64,000 nucleotides of DNA from Kribbella pratensis (GCF_004365355.1 NZ_SODP01000001.1:1495473-1559472); one strand, 5' to 3'. Numbered from the stretch's first letter, positions 7,397 through 15,761 are shown. Made by a program: numbers and translations. The notes: generated by a model from the sequence alone, not told the origin.

Positions 7397-8639
7397 GGGT
7401 GATTGGGCCTCGGTCGCGGGTGGCGTTGCGGGGGTCGACGATGGCCGCGGTGTGGGAGAGCAGTTCGACGCTGTGCTGCACGGCTGCGTTGACCGCGGCC
7501 CGCTGCCGGACCGACAGTGCCGCCAGTCCGACCCAGCCGTCGTCGTGGTGGTGGCTGCGGACGAGCTGCTGGGTCAGCCGGAGCTGTTCGTCAGTCTCGT
7601 GCAAGTACGGGTTCTGCTTGCGCAGGATCGGCCGCAGCGGGTTCAGCGCCTGCCAGACCCCGGTGATGTTCGCGTCCACGGTCGCCAGCTCGGTCTGGCT
7701 GCCGGCGTCACCGATGCCGTTCAGGTCCCACTGCAGGGCGTCCTCGAGGATCTCGTGAGCCCGCCGGGCCATGTCGATCGGCGCGATCGCGTTCGGCAGC
7801 GCCAGCTCCTCGGCGAGCCGCCCGATCGCCTCGAGCAACGCGTCGACGTACGGCCCGATCGTCGCCATCGGCCGGTCGTGCCACAGCATCGCCTCGATCT
7901 TGCGGAAGCCCTCGAAGTCCGCGTCCGCGAGGCGGTCGGGGGCGACGCCGCGCGGCGGGTCGGCGTTGATGTCGTCACCGGTCTCGTCGTACGCGCGGTA
8001 GGCGCCGCCCAGCGTCTCGTAGGTGAGGTGGGCCGTCAGCCAGTAGCGTCGAGCGGCCGCCGCGTCGCCAAGCTCGACCGCGGCATGCAGTTGCTCAACC
8101 TCATCAGTCAGCCTGGGCAGCTGCCCGATGATCCAGCCGACGTAGGAGTTGATCGGGATCCGGAGGTCGAGCCCGGTCACGGGGACGATCCCGTGTACGT
8201 CGTACGGCAGCGGATCACCGGTGACGACGACCGGCCGGCTGTACTTGATCGTGTAGTCGGTGATGCAGACCCAGCGGTATGTCCCGGGCGGTACCGACGC
8301 CGTGACCGCACGGCTGACGCCGCGGCCGAAGTGCTCGACCTCGAGGTAGATCCGCTCGGTCGCGGGGTCCTCCAGGTAGACCTCCGCGCCGGCGCCCTCG
8401 TTGTTCACGAAGATGAACTCGTAGCGGCCGGCCGGTCCGCCGAGCCAGTCGTCGATGCCGTACGGCGAGCCGACGACCAGCTCGATCGGCCGCGGCCGGC
8501 TCGACGGCAAGGATCGTGCGGCCGCCGAGGCCGTCGTACTGCTCACCGGGCCCACGCTGGGCGGCGGTTGTGAACGGATCCGATGCTGACTCCGACGCGC
8601 CGGTGAACAGCGGGTGACCGGCCGGCAGGTCGAGATCAC
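7389..8639 (-). CDS. efeO: EfeO-type iron-uptake protein (cupredoxin-like plus M75 imelysin domain), disturbed N-terminus
   Basis: From about residue 52 the protein matches EfeO: a cupredoxin-like beta domain (EVYLEDPATERIYLEVEHF, about 90-110), then the helical M75 domain with the metal motif HEILE (about 290) and QLPRLTDEVEQLHAAVE. Residues 1-50 from the GTG at 8639 are Ser/Arg/Pro-rich and look out of frame. The next frame over the same bases (8690-8520) has much more normal codon use and reads GLRDLDLPAGHPLFTG. So a one-base shift near 8505-8525 probably separates the true N-terminus; no signal peptide is seen. No EfeU permease gene adjoins. Confidence 0.75.
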   Translation of the reverse strand: MISTCRPVTRCSPARRSQHRIRSQPPPSVGPVSSTTASAAARSLPSSRPRPIELVVGSPYGIDDWLGGPAGRYEFIFVNNEGAGAEVYLEDPATERIYLEVEHFGRGVSRAVTASVPPGTYRWVCITDYTIKYSRPVVVTGDPLPYDVHGIVPVTGLDLRIPINSYVGWIIGQLPRLTDEVEQLHAAVELGDAAAARRYWLTAHLTYETLGGAYRAYDETGDDINADPPRGVAPDRLADADFEGFRKIEAMLWHDRPMATIGPYVDALLEAIGRLAEELALPNAIAPIDMARRAHEILEDALQWDLNGIGDAGSQTELATVDANITGVWQALNPLRPILRKQNPYLHETDEQLRLTQQLVRSHHHDDGWVGLAALSVRQRAAVNAAVQHSVELLSHTAAIVDPRNATRDRGPITHA

Positions 8640-8643
8640 GGAG

Positions 8644-8661
8644 TCCCTGAGTCTTCAGGGA
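8644..8661. promoter_or_regulatory. Inverted repeat TCCCTGA-N4-TCAGGGA between efeO and phospholipase C
   Basis: Perfect 7-bp arms with a 4-bp spacer in the divergent region between efeO and the exported phospholipase. The symmetry and position suggest a regulator binding site serving one or both genes; a small hairpin is the alternative. No regulator is identifiable. Confidence 0.4.
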
Positions 8662-8750
8662 TTGTTCATGACGCGATGCTCGCGAGGTCCGGACCTTTGG
8701 CAGTTGACTCTTGGAGGAATCCCCGCCACGAGAGATTAGGTAGCAAACCT

Positions 8751-10928
8751 ATGTCTGACAACGATTCGGCATCCGCGGACGGCACCAAGGCGGCCGCGGA
8801 GCGCAACCGGATCAGCCGACGCCGGCTGATGCAGGCCGCGGGCGCCGCGGGCGCTGTTGCCGCCGCCGGAGGGCTGTCGGCCGCCCCGGCCGACGCCGCG
8901 CCGGACGCGACCGCGACGGTCGGTACGGTCGGCACGGCCGATAGCACGTCCGGCTCGGCCACGGCGCAGCACTCGCGTCGTACCGGTACGATCAAGGACC
9001 TGAAGCACGTCGTGATCCTGATGCAGGAGAACCGGTCGTTCGACCACTACTTCGGCACCCTCGACCTGGCCGGCGCACGCGGCTTCGGCGACAAGCAGGT
9101 GCTGACCTGGCAGAACGGCCAGACGATCTACTACGACCCCAACAGCCGCGCCGAGGGCTACCTGCTGCCGTACCACGCCGACAGCCTCAAGTACAACGCG
9201 CAGAACACCAGCGCGCGCAACCGGTACTTCATGGAAGCCGACGTGCCGTGGCACCACGCGATCGCCAAGGCTTTCACGATCGGTGACCACTACTTCTGCT
9301 CGCTGGACACCAGCACCAGCCCGAACCGGATCATGATGTGGGCCGGTACGAACGACGCGGCCGGCACGCAGGGTGGTCCGGTCATCAACAACAACGGCGA
9401 CTACGGCTACGCCTACAAGTTCAAGACCTACCCGGAGACGCTGCAGGAGGCCGGTGTCAGCTGGCAGATCTACGTCAACAACGACACCGACGACGACTTC
9501 CTCGGCGACTACACGGACAACACCGTCCGGTCGTTCGCGGCGTTCAACCCGGCGAACGCGACCCCGGAGAACACCCTGCCCCGCGAGGGACTGCTTGCCC
9601 GCGGCAACGTGGTGTACGCCCACACCACGCAGCCGGCCGGCATCAAGAACGACACGTCCAACGTCGACTACGTGCTGCGGGACTTCATCGCCGACTGCGC
9701 CTCGGGGGACATTCCCGAGGTGTCCTGGGTCGTTGCGCCCGCCGCGTGGACCGAGCACCCGACGTACGCTCCGAACAACGGCGCGGTCTACACCGACCGC
9801 GTGATCCAGGCGGTGCACGACAACCCCGAACTGTGGGAGTCGACGCTGATCATCCTGAACTACGACGAGCCCGACCACGCGAACCGCATCGGTGAAGGCG
9901 GCTTCTTCGACCACGTCGTACCGCCGATCCCCGAGGTCGGCACCGTCGGCGAGCGGGCGCCCGGAATCAAGCCGGGCATGGGCGGTCGGGTGCCGTTCGT
10001 GCTGGTCTCGCCGTGGACCCGTGGCGGCTTCGTCAACTCCGAGGTCTTCGACCACACCTCGACGATCCAGCTGATCGAGGAGTGGACCAAGAGCCTCGGC
10101 AGGCCGGCCATCTGCGAGAACATCAACGACTGGCGCCGCGGCGTCGCCGGCAACCTGCTGTCGGCGATCGACTTCCGCAACTTCGACACGTCGTTCCCGA
10201 CCCTGCCGAAGCCGGCGGACCTGCTCAAGTCGGTCGTGACCGATGCCGGCCTGCCGCCCGTGCCCCAGCCGGCCGTCGGCGCGCAGGTCATGCCGACCCA
10301 GAAGATCACCGGCAAGGCGAAGCGCAGCCCGCTGTCGTTCCAGCCCAATGGCGTCCTCGTCGAGAACCCCGTGACCGGGGCCGTGACGGTCACCTTCACC
10401 GTCGAAGGCGGTCCCGACGGCAAGGCGGTCAACCTGGTCGGGTTGGCCGACAAGTACGTGCCCGCCCTGACCGGCGCCGAGCCGCTCGGCATCGGTCAGG
10501 ACGCGCTGCCTCTCACGGCGAGCAACCGCCGGTCGAGCTCGTACGCCTGGGACACCAAGGCGACCAACGGCAAGTACGCCTTCACCTTCTACGGCCCCGA
10601 CCATTTCATCCGGTCCTTCGCCGGCACCGTGGTCCCGGCCAGCGACCGGACCTCGGCCCAGCCGCGGGTCGACGTACGGCTCGCCAAGGGACACGGGCGG
10701 GTCGACCCGACGGTCGCGTTCACCCTGTCCGCCAACGGCGGCCGGTCAGTGACCTACACGCTGACCGCGAACGACTTCGCCGGGAAGACGACGACCATCG
10801 TGGTGCCGGCCGGCAAGCACAGCGTCGTCACCTGGCCGACCGAGGACGGCTACTACGACGTGATCATCACCGCCAAGGAGTCTGCGGACTTCAAGCAGCG
10901 GTACGCCGGGCGCGCTGCGCAGAAGTGA
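8751..10928 (+). CDS. Tat-exported phosphocholine-type phospholipase C (alkaline-phosphatase-superfamily phosphoesterase)
   Basis: 725 residues. A twin-arginine signal is present (ISRRRLMQAAGAAG, then an Ala-rich core, about residues 20-55). The mature enzyme begins with LKHVVILMQENRSFDHYFGT, the active-site block of bacterial non-hemolytic/hemolytic phospholipases C, and has later metal-binding segments such as LNYDEPD and FDHTST. Two C-terminal DUF756-type beta domains occupy roughly the last 230 residues. The enzyme cleaves phosphodiesters outside the cell, probably phospholipid headgroups, often for phosphate scavenging. ATG 8751 is chosen as it places the Tat motif near the start. Confidence 0.9.
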   Translation: MSDNDSASADGTKAAAERNRISRRRLMQAAGAAGAVAAAGGLSAAPADAAPDATATVGTVGTADSTSGSATAQHSRRTGTIKDLKHVVILMQENRSFDHYFGTLDLAGARGFGDKQVLTWQNGQTIYYDPNSRAEGYLLPYHADSLKYNAQNTSARNRYFMEADVPWHHAIAKAFTIGDHYFCSLDTSTSPNRIMMWAGTNDAAGTQGGPVINNNGDYGYAYKFKTYPETLQEAGVSWQIYVNNDTDDDFLGDYTDNTVRSFAAFNPANATPENTLPREGLLARGNVVYAHTTQPAGIKNDTSNVDYVLRDFIADCASGDIPEVSWVVAPAAWTEHPTYAPNNGAVYTDRVIQAVHDNPELWESTLIILNYDEPDHANRIGEGGFFDHVVPPIPEVGTVGERAPGIKPGMGGRVPFVLVSPWTRGGFVNSEVFDHTSTIQLIEEWTKSLGRPAICENINDWRRGVAGNLLSAIDFRNFDTSFPTLPKPADLLKSVVTDAGLPPVPQPAVGAQVMPTQKITGKAKRSPLSFQPNGVLVENPVTGAVTVTFTVEGGPDGKAVNLVGLADKYVPALTGAEPLGIGQDALPLTASNRRSSSYAWDTKATNGKYAFTFYGPDHFIRSFAGTVVPASDRTSAQPRVDVRLAKGHGRVDPTVAFTLSANGGRSVTYTLTANDFAGKTTTIVVPAGKHSVVTWPTEDGYYDVIITAKESADFKQRYAGRAAQK

Positions 10929-10957
10929 TCCTTCGCGCACTGTGCTGAGCTGATCGC

Positions 10958-10993
10958 GATGTGCCCGCGTTCCTACCGGATCGCGGGCACATC
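10958..10993. terminator. Hairpin between convergent phospholipase and PIG-L genes
   Basis: Perfect 12-bp arms (GATGTGCCCGCG, 10958-10969, and its complement 10982-10993) around a 12-nt loop, 30 bp after the phospholipase stop and 15 bp before the convergent PIG-L stop. Probable bidirectional terminator; no T-run, as usual in high-GC actinobacteria. Confidence 0.7.
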
Positions 10994-11007
10994 TGCGTCG
11001 CGCGCTG

Positions 11008-11793
11008 TCAGTCCCCGGTGTCCTCGGTGTCGTCGGTGTCGTCGGCGTCGTCGGTGGGGAAGGCGGGCGGTGCTTGCAGGTCGTGGGCGCGGAAGAGGAC
11101 GGCGTGCTCGACGCCCATGGCCTTGCCGCTCATCCTGGCGAACATCGGGATGAACTCGGCGGGGGCCGGGTGCCAGGGGAGCGCGGCCAGGTACGCGGCG
11201 TGTGCCTCGAGTGAGGCGACGCCCTTGCGGAGCGGTTCGCCGGTGACGTCGACGCCGTGGGTCGCGTTGCCGCCCAGGCCGGGGACGAGGTACCAGCGAG
11301 GTGAGTGCGGCTCGAGCTGCTCGTCGTCGATCTGTTCGGGGAAGACCCAGCGGTTGCCCGCGTCGCGGATCGCGTCGAGGGTCGCGAGCCCGGCGGCGCG
11401 GTGGTCGGCCTGGTCGAAGCCGAACGGCGTCTCCACGTCGTACCCGACACCGAGTACGACGTCAGGCTTGAACCGGCGGATCTCCCGGCAGATGTCGCGG
11501 CGCAGGTCGAGGCCGTAGACGAGCACACCGTCCGGATGCTCGAGGACGGTCAGATGGGTGACTCCCACGACGTCGCACGCGGCCTGCTGTTCGGCAAGCC
11601 GCAGCTGAGCCGTCTCGGCGGGAGGATTCGGCATCCCGGCCTCGCCTCGGGTGAGCAGCAGGTACCCGACCTCGATACCGCGCGCGGTCCACCGGGCAAC
11701 GGCCGCGGAGCTCCCGTACTCCATGTCGTCAGGGTGCGCCACAACGCACAACACCCGTTGAAAGGATTCCTCAGGCAGAGCCGGCAGCGTCAT
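11008..11793 (-). CDS. PIG-L family N-deacetylase
   Basis: 261 residues from ATG 11793 (MTLPALPEE; the GTG/ATG upstream adds only unlikely residues). The zinc motif AHPDD lies near residue 20, and the second metal histidine is in QADHRAA (about 130). PIG-L enzymes deacetylate GlcNAc-type substrates; in actinobacteria relatives act in mycothiol metabolism (MshB, Mca) or natural products. The sequence does not tell which. The C-terminal 15 residues are a TDD repeat made by a 9-bp tandem DNA repeat. Divergent from the glycosidase gene 71 bp away. Confidence 0.85.
   Translation of the reverse strand: MTLPALPEESFQRVLCVVAHPDDMEYGSSAAVARWTARGIEVGYLLLTRGEAGMPNPPAETAQLRLAEQQAACDVVGVTHLTVLEHPDGVLVYGLDLRRDICREIRRFKPDVVLGVGYDVETPFGFDQADHRAAGLATLDAIRDAGNRWVFPEQIDDEQLEPHSPRWYLVPGLGGNATHGVDVTGEPLRKGVASLEAHAAYLAALPWHPAPAEFIPMFARMSGKAMGVEHAVLFRAHDLQAPPAFPTDDADDTDDTEDTGD
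11012..11056. repeat. Five 9-bp tandem units (TCGTCGGTG type) at the PIG-L 3' end
   Basis: Units at 11012, 11021, 11030, 11039 and 11048, one to two mismatches each. In the PIG-L frame they encode an acidic TDD/ADD/TED/TGD tail. Length could vary by slippage without breaking the frame. Confidence 0.75.
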
Positions 11794-11864
11794 ACCAGCA
11801 TCCTTGCACCCTGCTGGGTCCCGGCGCTGCATCTGCTGGTCGGGCCGGCTGATGGAATGGGGGT

Positions 11865-13328
11865 ATGACGACGACAGACTCTCGTCCGGTGCTGCGGTTC
11901 GAGGATGCGGCGAGTCAGGCGCTGTACGGGGCGATCTACGGCGCGGCGCTCGAGAACCTGCTGGGGATCAATACCGTTCCGTTCGGCGAGGTGCATGCCA
12001 GGAGTGGGTTGATGGATCCGGCGGTCGGGATGGTCCGGGCTGGGGGTGGGTACGAGCAGCCGTGGACGCGGGACGCGACGATCAACAGCTGGAACGCAAC
12101 GAGCCTGCTGGCGCCCGCGCTCGCCGCGAACACACTGTGGGCAGTGGTCGAAAAGGATGCCGATGGCAAGCTCATCGTGCAGCAGGACAGCCAGCAGTGG
12201 GATCAGGTGATCTGGACTGTCGGCGCTTGGCACAACTATCTGGTGACCGGCGACCGGGACTTCCTGCAGCGTGCGTACGACGTTGTCACGAACACGCTGG
12301 CCGTCCGCGAGCAGGCCGCCGTCTTCGGCCGCGATGCCCGGTACGGGCTGTTCACCGGTCCGTCGTTCTTCAACGACGGCGTCTCCGGCTTCCCGGCACC
12401 GACGGCGGACGCGGGAGAGTCGCGGGGCAGCGAGAGTACGTCGTACCCGGATGTCGTCTCGGCCATGTATCTGAGCACCAATGTGTTGTACTACGCGGCC
12501 TATATGCGCGCGGCCGAGATGGCGGACGTGCTCGGTCGGTCGGCTGATGGCGATCGCGCCAAGGCGGCGGCGATCAAGGAAGCGATCAACCAGTATTTCT
12601 GGAACCCGCGAACCGGAAGCTACAACTACGAGCTCACGGCTGACGGGAGGCCGGGCGCGTACCAGGAAGGTGCGGGGTTGGCGTTCACCCTGCTGTTCGG
12701 GATCGCCGATGCCTCGCAAGCCCAGTCCGTGATGTCGAACGCGCAGCGGATGACCTGGGGAATGCCTGACACCTTTCCGCACTGGGACAGGTACTCCAAC
12801 GCGGAACCCGGACGGCACAACGCGATCGTCTGGCCGCTCGTGCAAGGACTCTGGGCGAAAGGGCTGGCCAGGCACGGCGATGTGGAGGGGTTCGCGACCG
12901 AGACCAGGCTGCTCGCGGAGCTGGTCAGGGACAGCGGCGGTTTCTGGGAGATCTACGACGGGAACACCGGTGCTGTGGAGGGCGGCTACCAGGGCGCAAC
13001 CGGCGTACTCAAACGCCACTGGGACTCGCAGCCCGACCAGACCTGGTCCGCGACGGCCTTCATCGACATGATGCACACCGGCCTGTTCGGTATGACATTC
13101 GACAGCCGCGGCCTGACCTTCGCGCCAACCCTCCCGCCCGGCTGGGGCGACGTAACTCTCAGCGGCGTGCCCTACCGCGACGCCGTCCTGACAATCACCC
13201 TTCGTGGCACGGGCAACATCATCCGCTCCTTCAACCTCGACGGCACCCCATCGACGGAGTACGGCGTACCGACCTCACTGCACGGCCACCACACAATCGA
13301 CATCACCCTGGACCCATCGCAGACGTAG
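11865..13328 (+). CDS. MGH1-like/six-hairpin glycoside hydrolase
   Basis: 487 residues forming an alpha/alpha-six barrel: YEQPWTRDATINSW (about residue 62, substrate-binding strand with Arg-Asp), FFNDGVSGFP (about 168), NAIVWPLVQGLWAKGLARH (about 320) and GATGVLKRHWDSQPDQTW (about 380). The layout resembles GH63-type mannosylglycerate hydrolases and alpha-L-rhamnosidase-like six-hairpin enzymes. A small beta domain follows (about 420-487). No signal peptide, so a cytoplasmic hydrolase of an imported or storage sugar is likely; specificity unknown. Confidence 0.75.
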   Translation: MTTTDSRPVLRFEDAASQALYGAIYGAALENLLGINTVPFGEVHARSGLMDPAVGMVRAGGGYEQPWTRDATINSWNATSLLAPALAANTLWAVVEKDADGKLIVQQDSQQWDQVIWTVGAWHNYLVTGDRDFLQRAYDVVTNTLAVREQAAVFGRDARYGLFTGPSFFNDGVSGFPAPTADAGESRGSESTSYPDVVSAMYLSTNVLYYAAYMRAAEMADVLGRSADGDRAKAAAIKEAINQYFWNPRTGSYNYELTADGRPGAYQEGAGLAFTLLFGIADASQAQSVMSNAQRMTWGMPDTFPHWDRYSNAEPGRHNAIVWPLVQGLWAKGLARHGDVEGFATETRLLAELVRDSGGFWEIYDGNTGAVEGGYQGATGVLKRHWDSQPDQTWSATAFIDMMHTGLFGMTFDSRGLTFAPTLPPGWGDVTLSGVPYRDAVLTITLRGTGNIIRSFNLDGTPSTEYGVPTSLHGHHTIDITLDPSQT

Positions 13329-13444
13329 GACGCCCCGCGCGGATGTGCGGTGGCTGATGACGTACGGATGGACGGGTAGTGTTCGGCAACCGGTAGTGCA
13401 CCTGAGCGTGGGTGTGCTGTTGTGTACACCGTCTCGCGGGTGCT

Positions 13445-13798
13445 CTACCCGTCGTTAGGTACAGCATCTGTGGTTGAGTGGTCGGCGAGCTTCAGCCAGA
13501 TGACGCCAGTGATGATGACGGCCAGCCAGATGGCTTTTGTGGGGGTGAGGGTTTCGTGGAAGAAGAGCGGGCCTAGGACGGCGGCTCCTACAGCGCCGAG
13601 GCCGGACCAGACGGCGTAGCCGGTGCTCACGTCGATTCTGCGGAGGGCGCGGCTGAGGGCCCAGAGCGTCAGGAGAAAGAACACAACGGCCGCGGCGGAC
13701 CAGGTCCGGATCGTGAAGCCGTGGCTGCCGCCTACGGAGAGGGCATAGCCGATCTCGAAGACGCCGGCCAACAGCAACGTGAGCCAAGCGGTGCGCAT
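13445..13798 (-). CDS. Small multidrug resistance (SMR) transporter subunit
   Basis: 117 residues from ATG 13798 (MRTAWLTLLLAGVFEIGYAL). Four transmembrane helices and the conserved Glu in helix 1 (VFEIGYA) that couples proton and drug movement. The second gene of a two-SMR operon; heterodimeric pairs of this kind (EbrAB, YkkCD) export cationic compounds or guanidinium. It has a longer polar tail than its partner. 17 bp separate the two genes. Confidence 0.88.
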   Translation of the reverse strand: MRTAWLTLLLAGVFEIGYALSVGGSHGFTIRTWSAAAVVFFLLTLWALSRALRRIDVSTGYAVWSGLGAVGAAVLGPLFFHETLTPTKAIWLAVIITGVIWLKLADHSTTDAVPNDG

Positions 13799-13815
13799 GG
13801 GAGAGCTCCTTGGGA

Positions 13816-14130
13816 TCAGTCGGTGAGTTGGAGGCCGACTACGCCGGTGATGACCAGGGCGATGCCGATTGCCTTGCGCCAAGTGAGTTGTTGGCCGAAG
13901 AGCAGGGCGCCGAGCAGCGTGATGCCGACGCCGGCGAGCGACGTCCAGAGGGCGTAGCCGACGCCGACGTCGAAGGTGAGGAGGGCTCGGCTGAGGAAGT
14001 AGGTGCCTAGGGCGCCGGTGATGAGGGTGGTGGCGGTCCAGGCGCGGTGGGTGAAACCTTGGGCTTTGCCGGCGGAGACTGCCACGGCGATTTCGAAGAC
14101 GACGGCGACGGCCAGGTAGAGCCAGTGCAT
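13816..14130 (-). CDS. Small multidrug resistance (SMR) transporter, partner subunit
   Basis: 104 residues, four predicted membrane helices, conserved helix-1 Glu in VVFEIAVAVSAG and typical WTATTLITGALGTYFLSRAL helix 2. First gene of the pair, divergent from a MerR regulator with a perfect palindrome between them, so the regulator probably controls this efflux system. Two adjacent but different SMR genes point to a heterodimer. Confidence 0.9.
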   Translation of the reverse strand: MHWLYLAVAVVFEIAVAVSAGKAQGFTHRAWTATTLITGALGTYFLSRALLTFDVGVGYALWTSLAGVGITLLGALLFGQQLTWRKAIGIALVITGVVGLQLTD

Positions 14131-14167
14131 GAGGTTCCCTTCAGTGCGGGTGCCTCATCAGGGTCAG

Positions 14168-14187
14168 ACTTCACACTGGTGTGAAGT
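14168..14187. promoter_or_regulatory. 20-bp perfect palindrome, MerR operator for the SMR operon
   Basis: ACTTCACAC-TG-GTGTGAAGT: 9-bp arms with a 2-bp centre between the SMR operon (start 14130) and the MerR gene (start 14202). On the minus strand TTGCAC sits immediately upstream of the palindrome, a plausible -35, with the operator inside the spacer as in MerR-activated promoters. Confidence 0.7.
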
Positions 14188-14201
14188 GCAAGACTGAGTT
14201 C

Positions 14202-14576
14202 ATGCGCATCGGAGAACTCGCGGACGCCACCGGCGTCAGCACACGTTCCCTGCGGTACTACGAGGAGCAGGGCCTGATCCGCTCCGACCGGACCGCGGGC
14301 GGCTGGCGCGAGTTCGACCCGTCCATGGTCGAGCGCGTCGTGATGATCCAGCACCTGCTGGCAGCCGGCCTGGGCAGCACGACCATCGGAGAGCTCCTGC
14401 CCTGCCTGGAGGCTCCGCCGGCCGAGCGCACCGGCGTACTCGAAGTCCTCCTCGCAGAAGGCGTCGAACGCCTCGAGGCCAAGCGCCGCGAGATCGACCG
14501 CGAACTCGAAGTACTCCAAGCCCTCCGCCAGGACGTCAGCATCCCGCAGCGAGCCGACGCCCTACTTGCTGAGTAG
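14202..14576 (+). CDS. MerR-family regulator of the SMR efflux pair
   Basis: 124 residues from ATG 14202: MRIGELADATGVSTRSLRYY is the MerR recognition winged helix, followed by EFDPSMVERV and a long coiled-coil (about 80-115). No Cys cluster, so probably a drug rather than metal sensor. Divergent from the SMR genes with the palindromic operator 14 bp upstream. Its last 15 bases overlap the convergent peptide deformylase gene. Confidence 0.9.
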   Translation: MRIGELADATGVSTRSLRYYEEQGLIRSDRTAGGWREFDPSMVERVVMIQHLLAAGLGSTTIGELLPCLEAPPAERTGVLEVLLAEGVERLEAKRREIDRELEVLQALRQDVSIPQRADALLAE

Positions 14577-15185
14577 CAGTTGGCGAGCGGCGCGGTGAGA
14601 GAGGACGCCGTTGCGGTTGGTGGCTGACTCGTTCAGGGCGGTTGTGTGGGCGGCGGGTGCGAGGTGGTCGACGTAGACGGTGCCACCTAGGTGCTGGGTT
14701 TCGTGGATCAGGCAGCGGGACAGGTAGCGGGTTGAGTCGAGGGTGAAGGGGCGGCCTTCGACGTCCTGGGCGTGGAGCGTGGCTCGGGCGGGACGGGGGA
14801 GTGGGGCGTTGGCGCCGGGGAGGGAGAGGCAACCTTCGGTGCCGGGCTGGGTGCCGAAGAGGGCGGTCATGGTTTCGATGCGCGGGTTGAACGCGTGCCC
14901 GACATGGCGGTCGCCGTACTCGTCCGTCAGGTCGTAAACGAACAAGGCTGCGTCGACGTCGACTTGGTTCGCGGCGAGGCCGCAGCCCTCGGCGATCCAC
15001 ATCGTGGTGAACATATCGTCGATCAGCGAACCCCAGAGCTCCGCGCCGAACTCAGTCACCGGCTGGCACGGGCGGTGCAGGATCTCCTCGCCGTACTCCG
15101 TGATCCGCCGCGGCGTGCCTCGCCGTACCTCGTCGGTCAGCTCGGGCAGGCGGCGGGCCAAGCGCCCCTGGATGTAGGTCGGCAT
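14562..15185 (-). CDS. def: Peptide deformylase, paralogue
   Basis: 207 residues from ATG 15185. All three PDF motifs are present: GCGLAANQV (motif 1), EGCLSLPG (motif 2, metal Cys) and HETQHL (HExxH, metal His and catalytic Glu). It removes the N-formyl group from nascent proteins. Second def of the window (the other is at 26032-26637) and differs by an extended C-terminus and a dedicated divergent winged-helix regulator with palindromic sites; a half site TGCAAAG overlaps its start codon. Conditional expression or PDF-inhibitor tolerance is an inference. Confidence 0.88.
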   Translation of the reverse strand: MPTYIQGRLARRLPELTDEVRRGTPRRITEYGEEILHRPCQPVTEFGAELWGSLIDDMFTTMWIAEGCGLAANQVDVDAALFVYDLTDEYGDRHVGHAFNPRIETMTALFGTQPGTEGCLSLPGANAPLPRPARATLHAQDVEGRPFTLDSTRYLSRCLIHETQHLGGTVYVDHLAPAAHTTALNESATNRNGVLSHRAARQLLLSK

Positions 15186-15223
15186 GCAAAGAGCGTAGTC
15201 TGCAAAGTTCACACTTTGCAAAG
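15185..15223. promoter_or_regulatory. TGCAAAG palindrome cluster between def paralogue and winged-helix regulator
   Basis: TGCAAAG at 15185-15191, then TGCAAAG-N6-CTTTGCA at 15201-15220, with a second overlapping palindrome CTTTGCAAAG at 15214-15223. Three to four half sites in 39 bp between divergent starts strongly suggest the operator of the adjacent regulator, controlling both genes. Confidence 0.65.
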
Positions 15224-15245
15224 CGAACGGTTTAAGATGCGGGAC

Positions 15246-15761
15246 ATGGCCGACCACCGCAGTACGCCGAACCGGCGCGACGTCGTGCGCGCGCATCCGC
15301 TGCGGGAGGCGCTCCTGGAGCTGATCGACCGGGACGGTACGACGACGTCGACGATCGCGGCCCGCGAGTTGGGGGAGAGCACGGGGTCGTGCTCGTTCCA
15401 CCTGCGGCGGCTGGAGGCGCTCGGGGTGATCGAGGCGGTGCCGGGCGCGGTGGGGCGGGTGAAGCCGTGGCGGCGGATGCGGGTCGAGCAGGCGACGCTC
15501 AACCGCGAGCTCGAGGACACGGCGTACGCGAGCTGGCTGGCGGCGAAGACGTCCGAGGACGAGGACTTCGCGTTCAGCGAGGTCGTGACACTGGCCGACG
15601 GGGAGCTCGCGGAGCTGCGCGCCCGCCTGCATCGAGTACTGCGCGACTTCGTCGGCTCCGAGCCGAGATCGGACGCCGCGACACCGACCGCCGCGACACC
15701 GACCGCTGTGACACCGACCGCGGTGATCATCCGCGCCTTCCCGCTCCGCGAAGAGCAGTAA
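15246..15761 (+). CDS. ArsR-like winged-helix transcriptional regulator
   Basis: 171 residues. HPLREALLELIDRDGTTTST followed by ELGESTGSCSFHLRRLEALG is the ArsR/MarR-type winged helix (about residues 18-75). The C-terminal half is helical and acidic. An ATG at 15237 is an alternative start. The tail holds a TPTA repeat from three 15-bp DNA repeats. Divergent from the def paralogue across the TGCAAAG operator cluster, so def is the likely target along with itself. Confidence 0.8.
   Translation: MADHRSTPNRRDVVRAHPLREALLELIDRDGTTTSTIAARELGESTGSCSFHLRRLEALGVIEAVPGAVGRVKPWRRMRVEQATLNRELEDTAYASWLAAKTSEDEDFAFSEVVTLADGELAELRARLHRVLRDFVGSEPRSDAATPTAATPTAVTPTAVIIRAFPLREEQ
15675..15719. repeat. Three 15-bp tandem units in the winged-helix gene
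   Basis: GCCGCGACACCGACC at 15675 and 15690 are identical, and 15705-15719 has two changes. In frame they encode AATPT-type repeats near the C-terminus. Confidence 0.75.

Noticed and set aside
7200..8573. Long plus-strand frame opposite efeB and efeO
   Set aside because: Antisense shadow; Dyp and imelysin motifs are on the minus strand.
8738..8755. TTAGGT-N5-ACCTAT resembling an iron-dependent regulator (IdeR/DtxR) box next to the iron genes
   Set aside because: The usual box has seven bases between the half sites, not five; it also overlaps the ribosome-binding region and start of the phospholipase.
8736..10694. Long open frame opposite phospholipase C
   Set aside because: Antisense of a clear Tat-exported enzyme; coding-like only because of GC bias.
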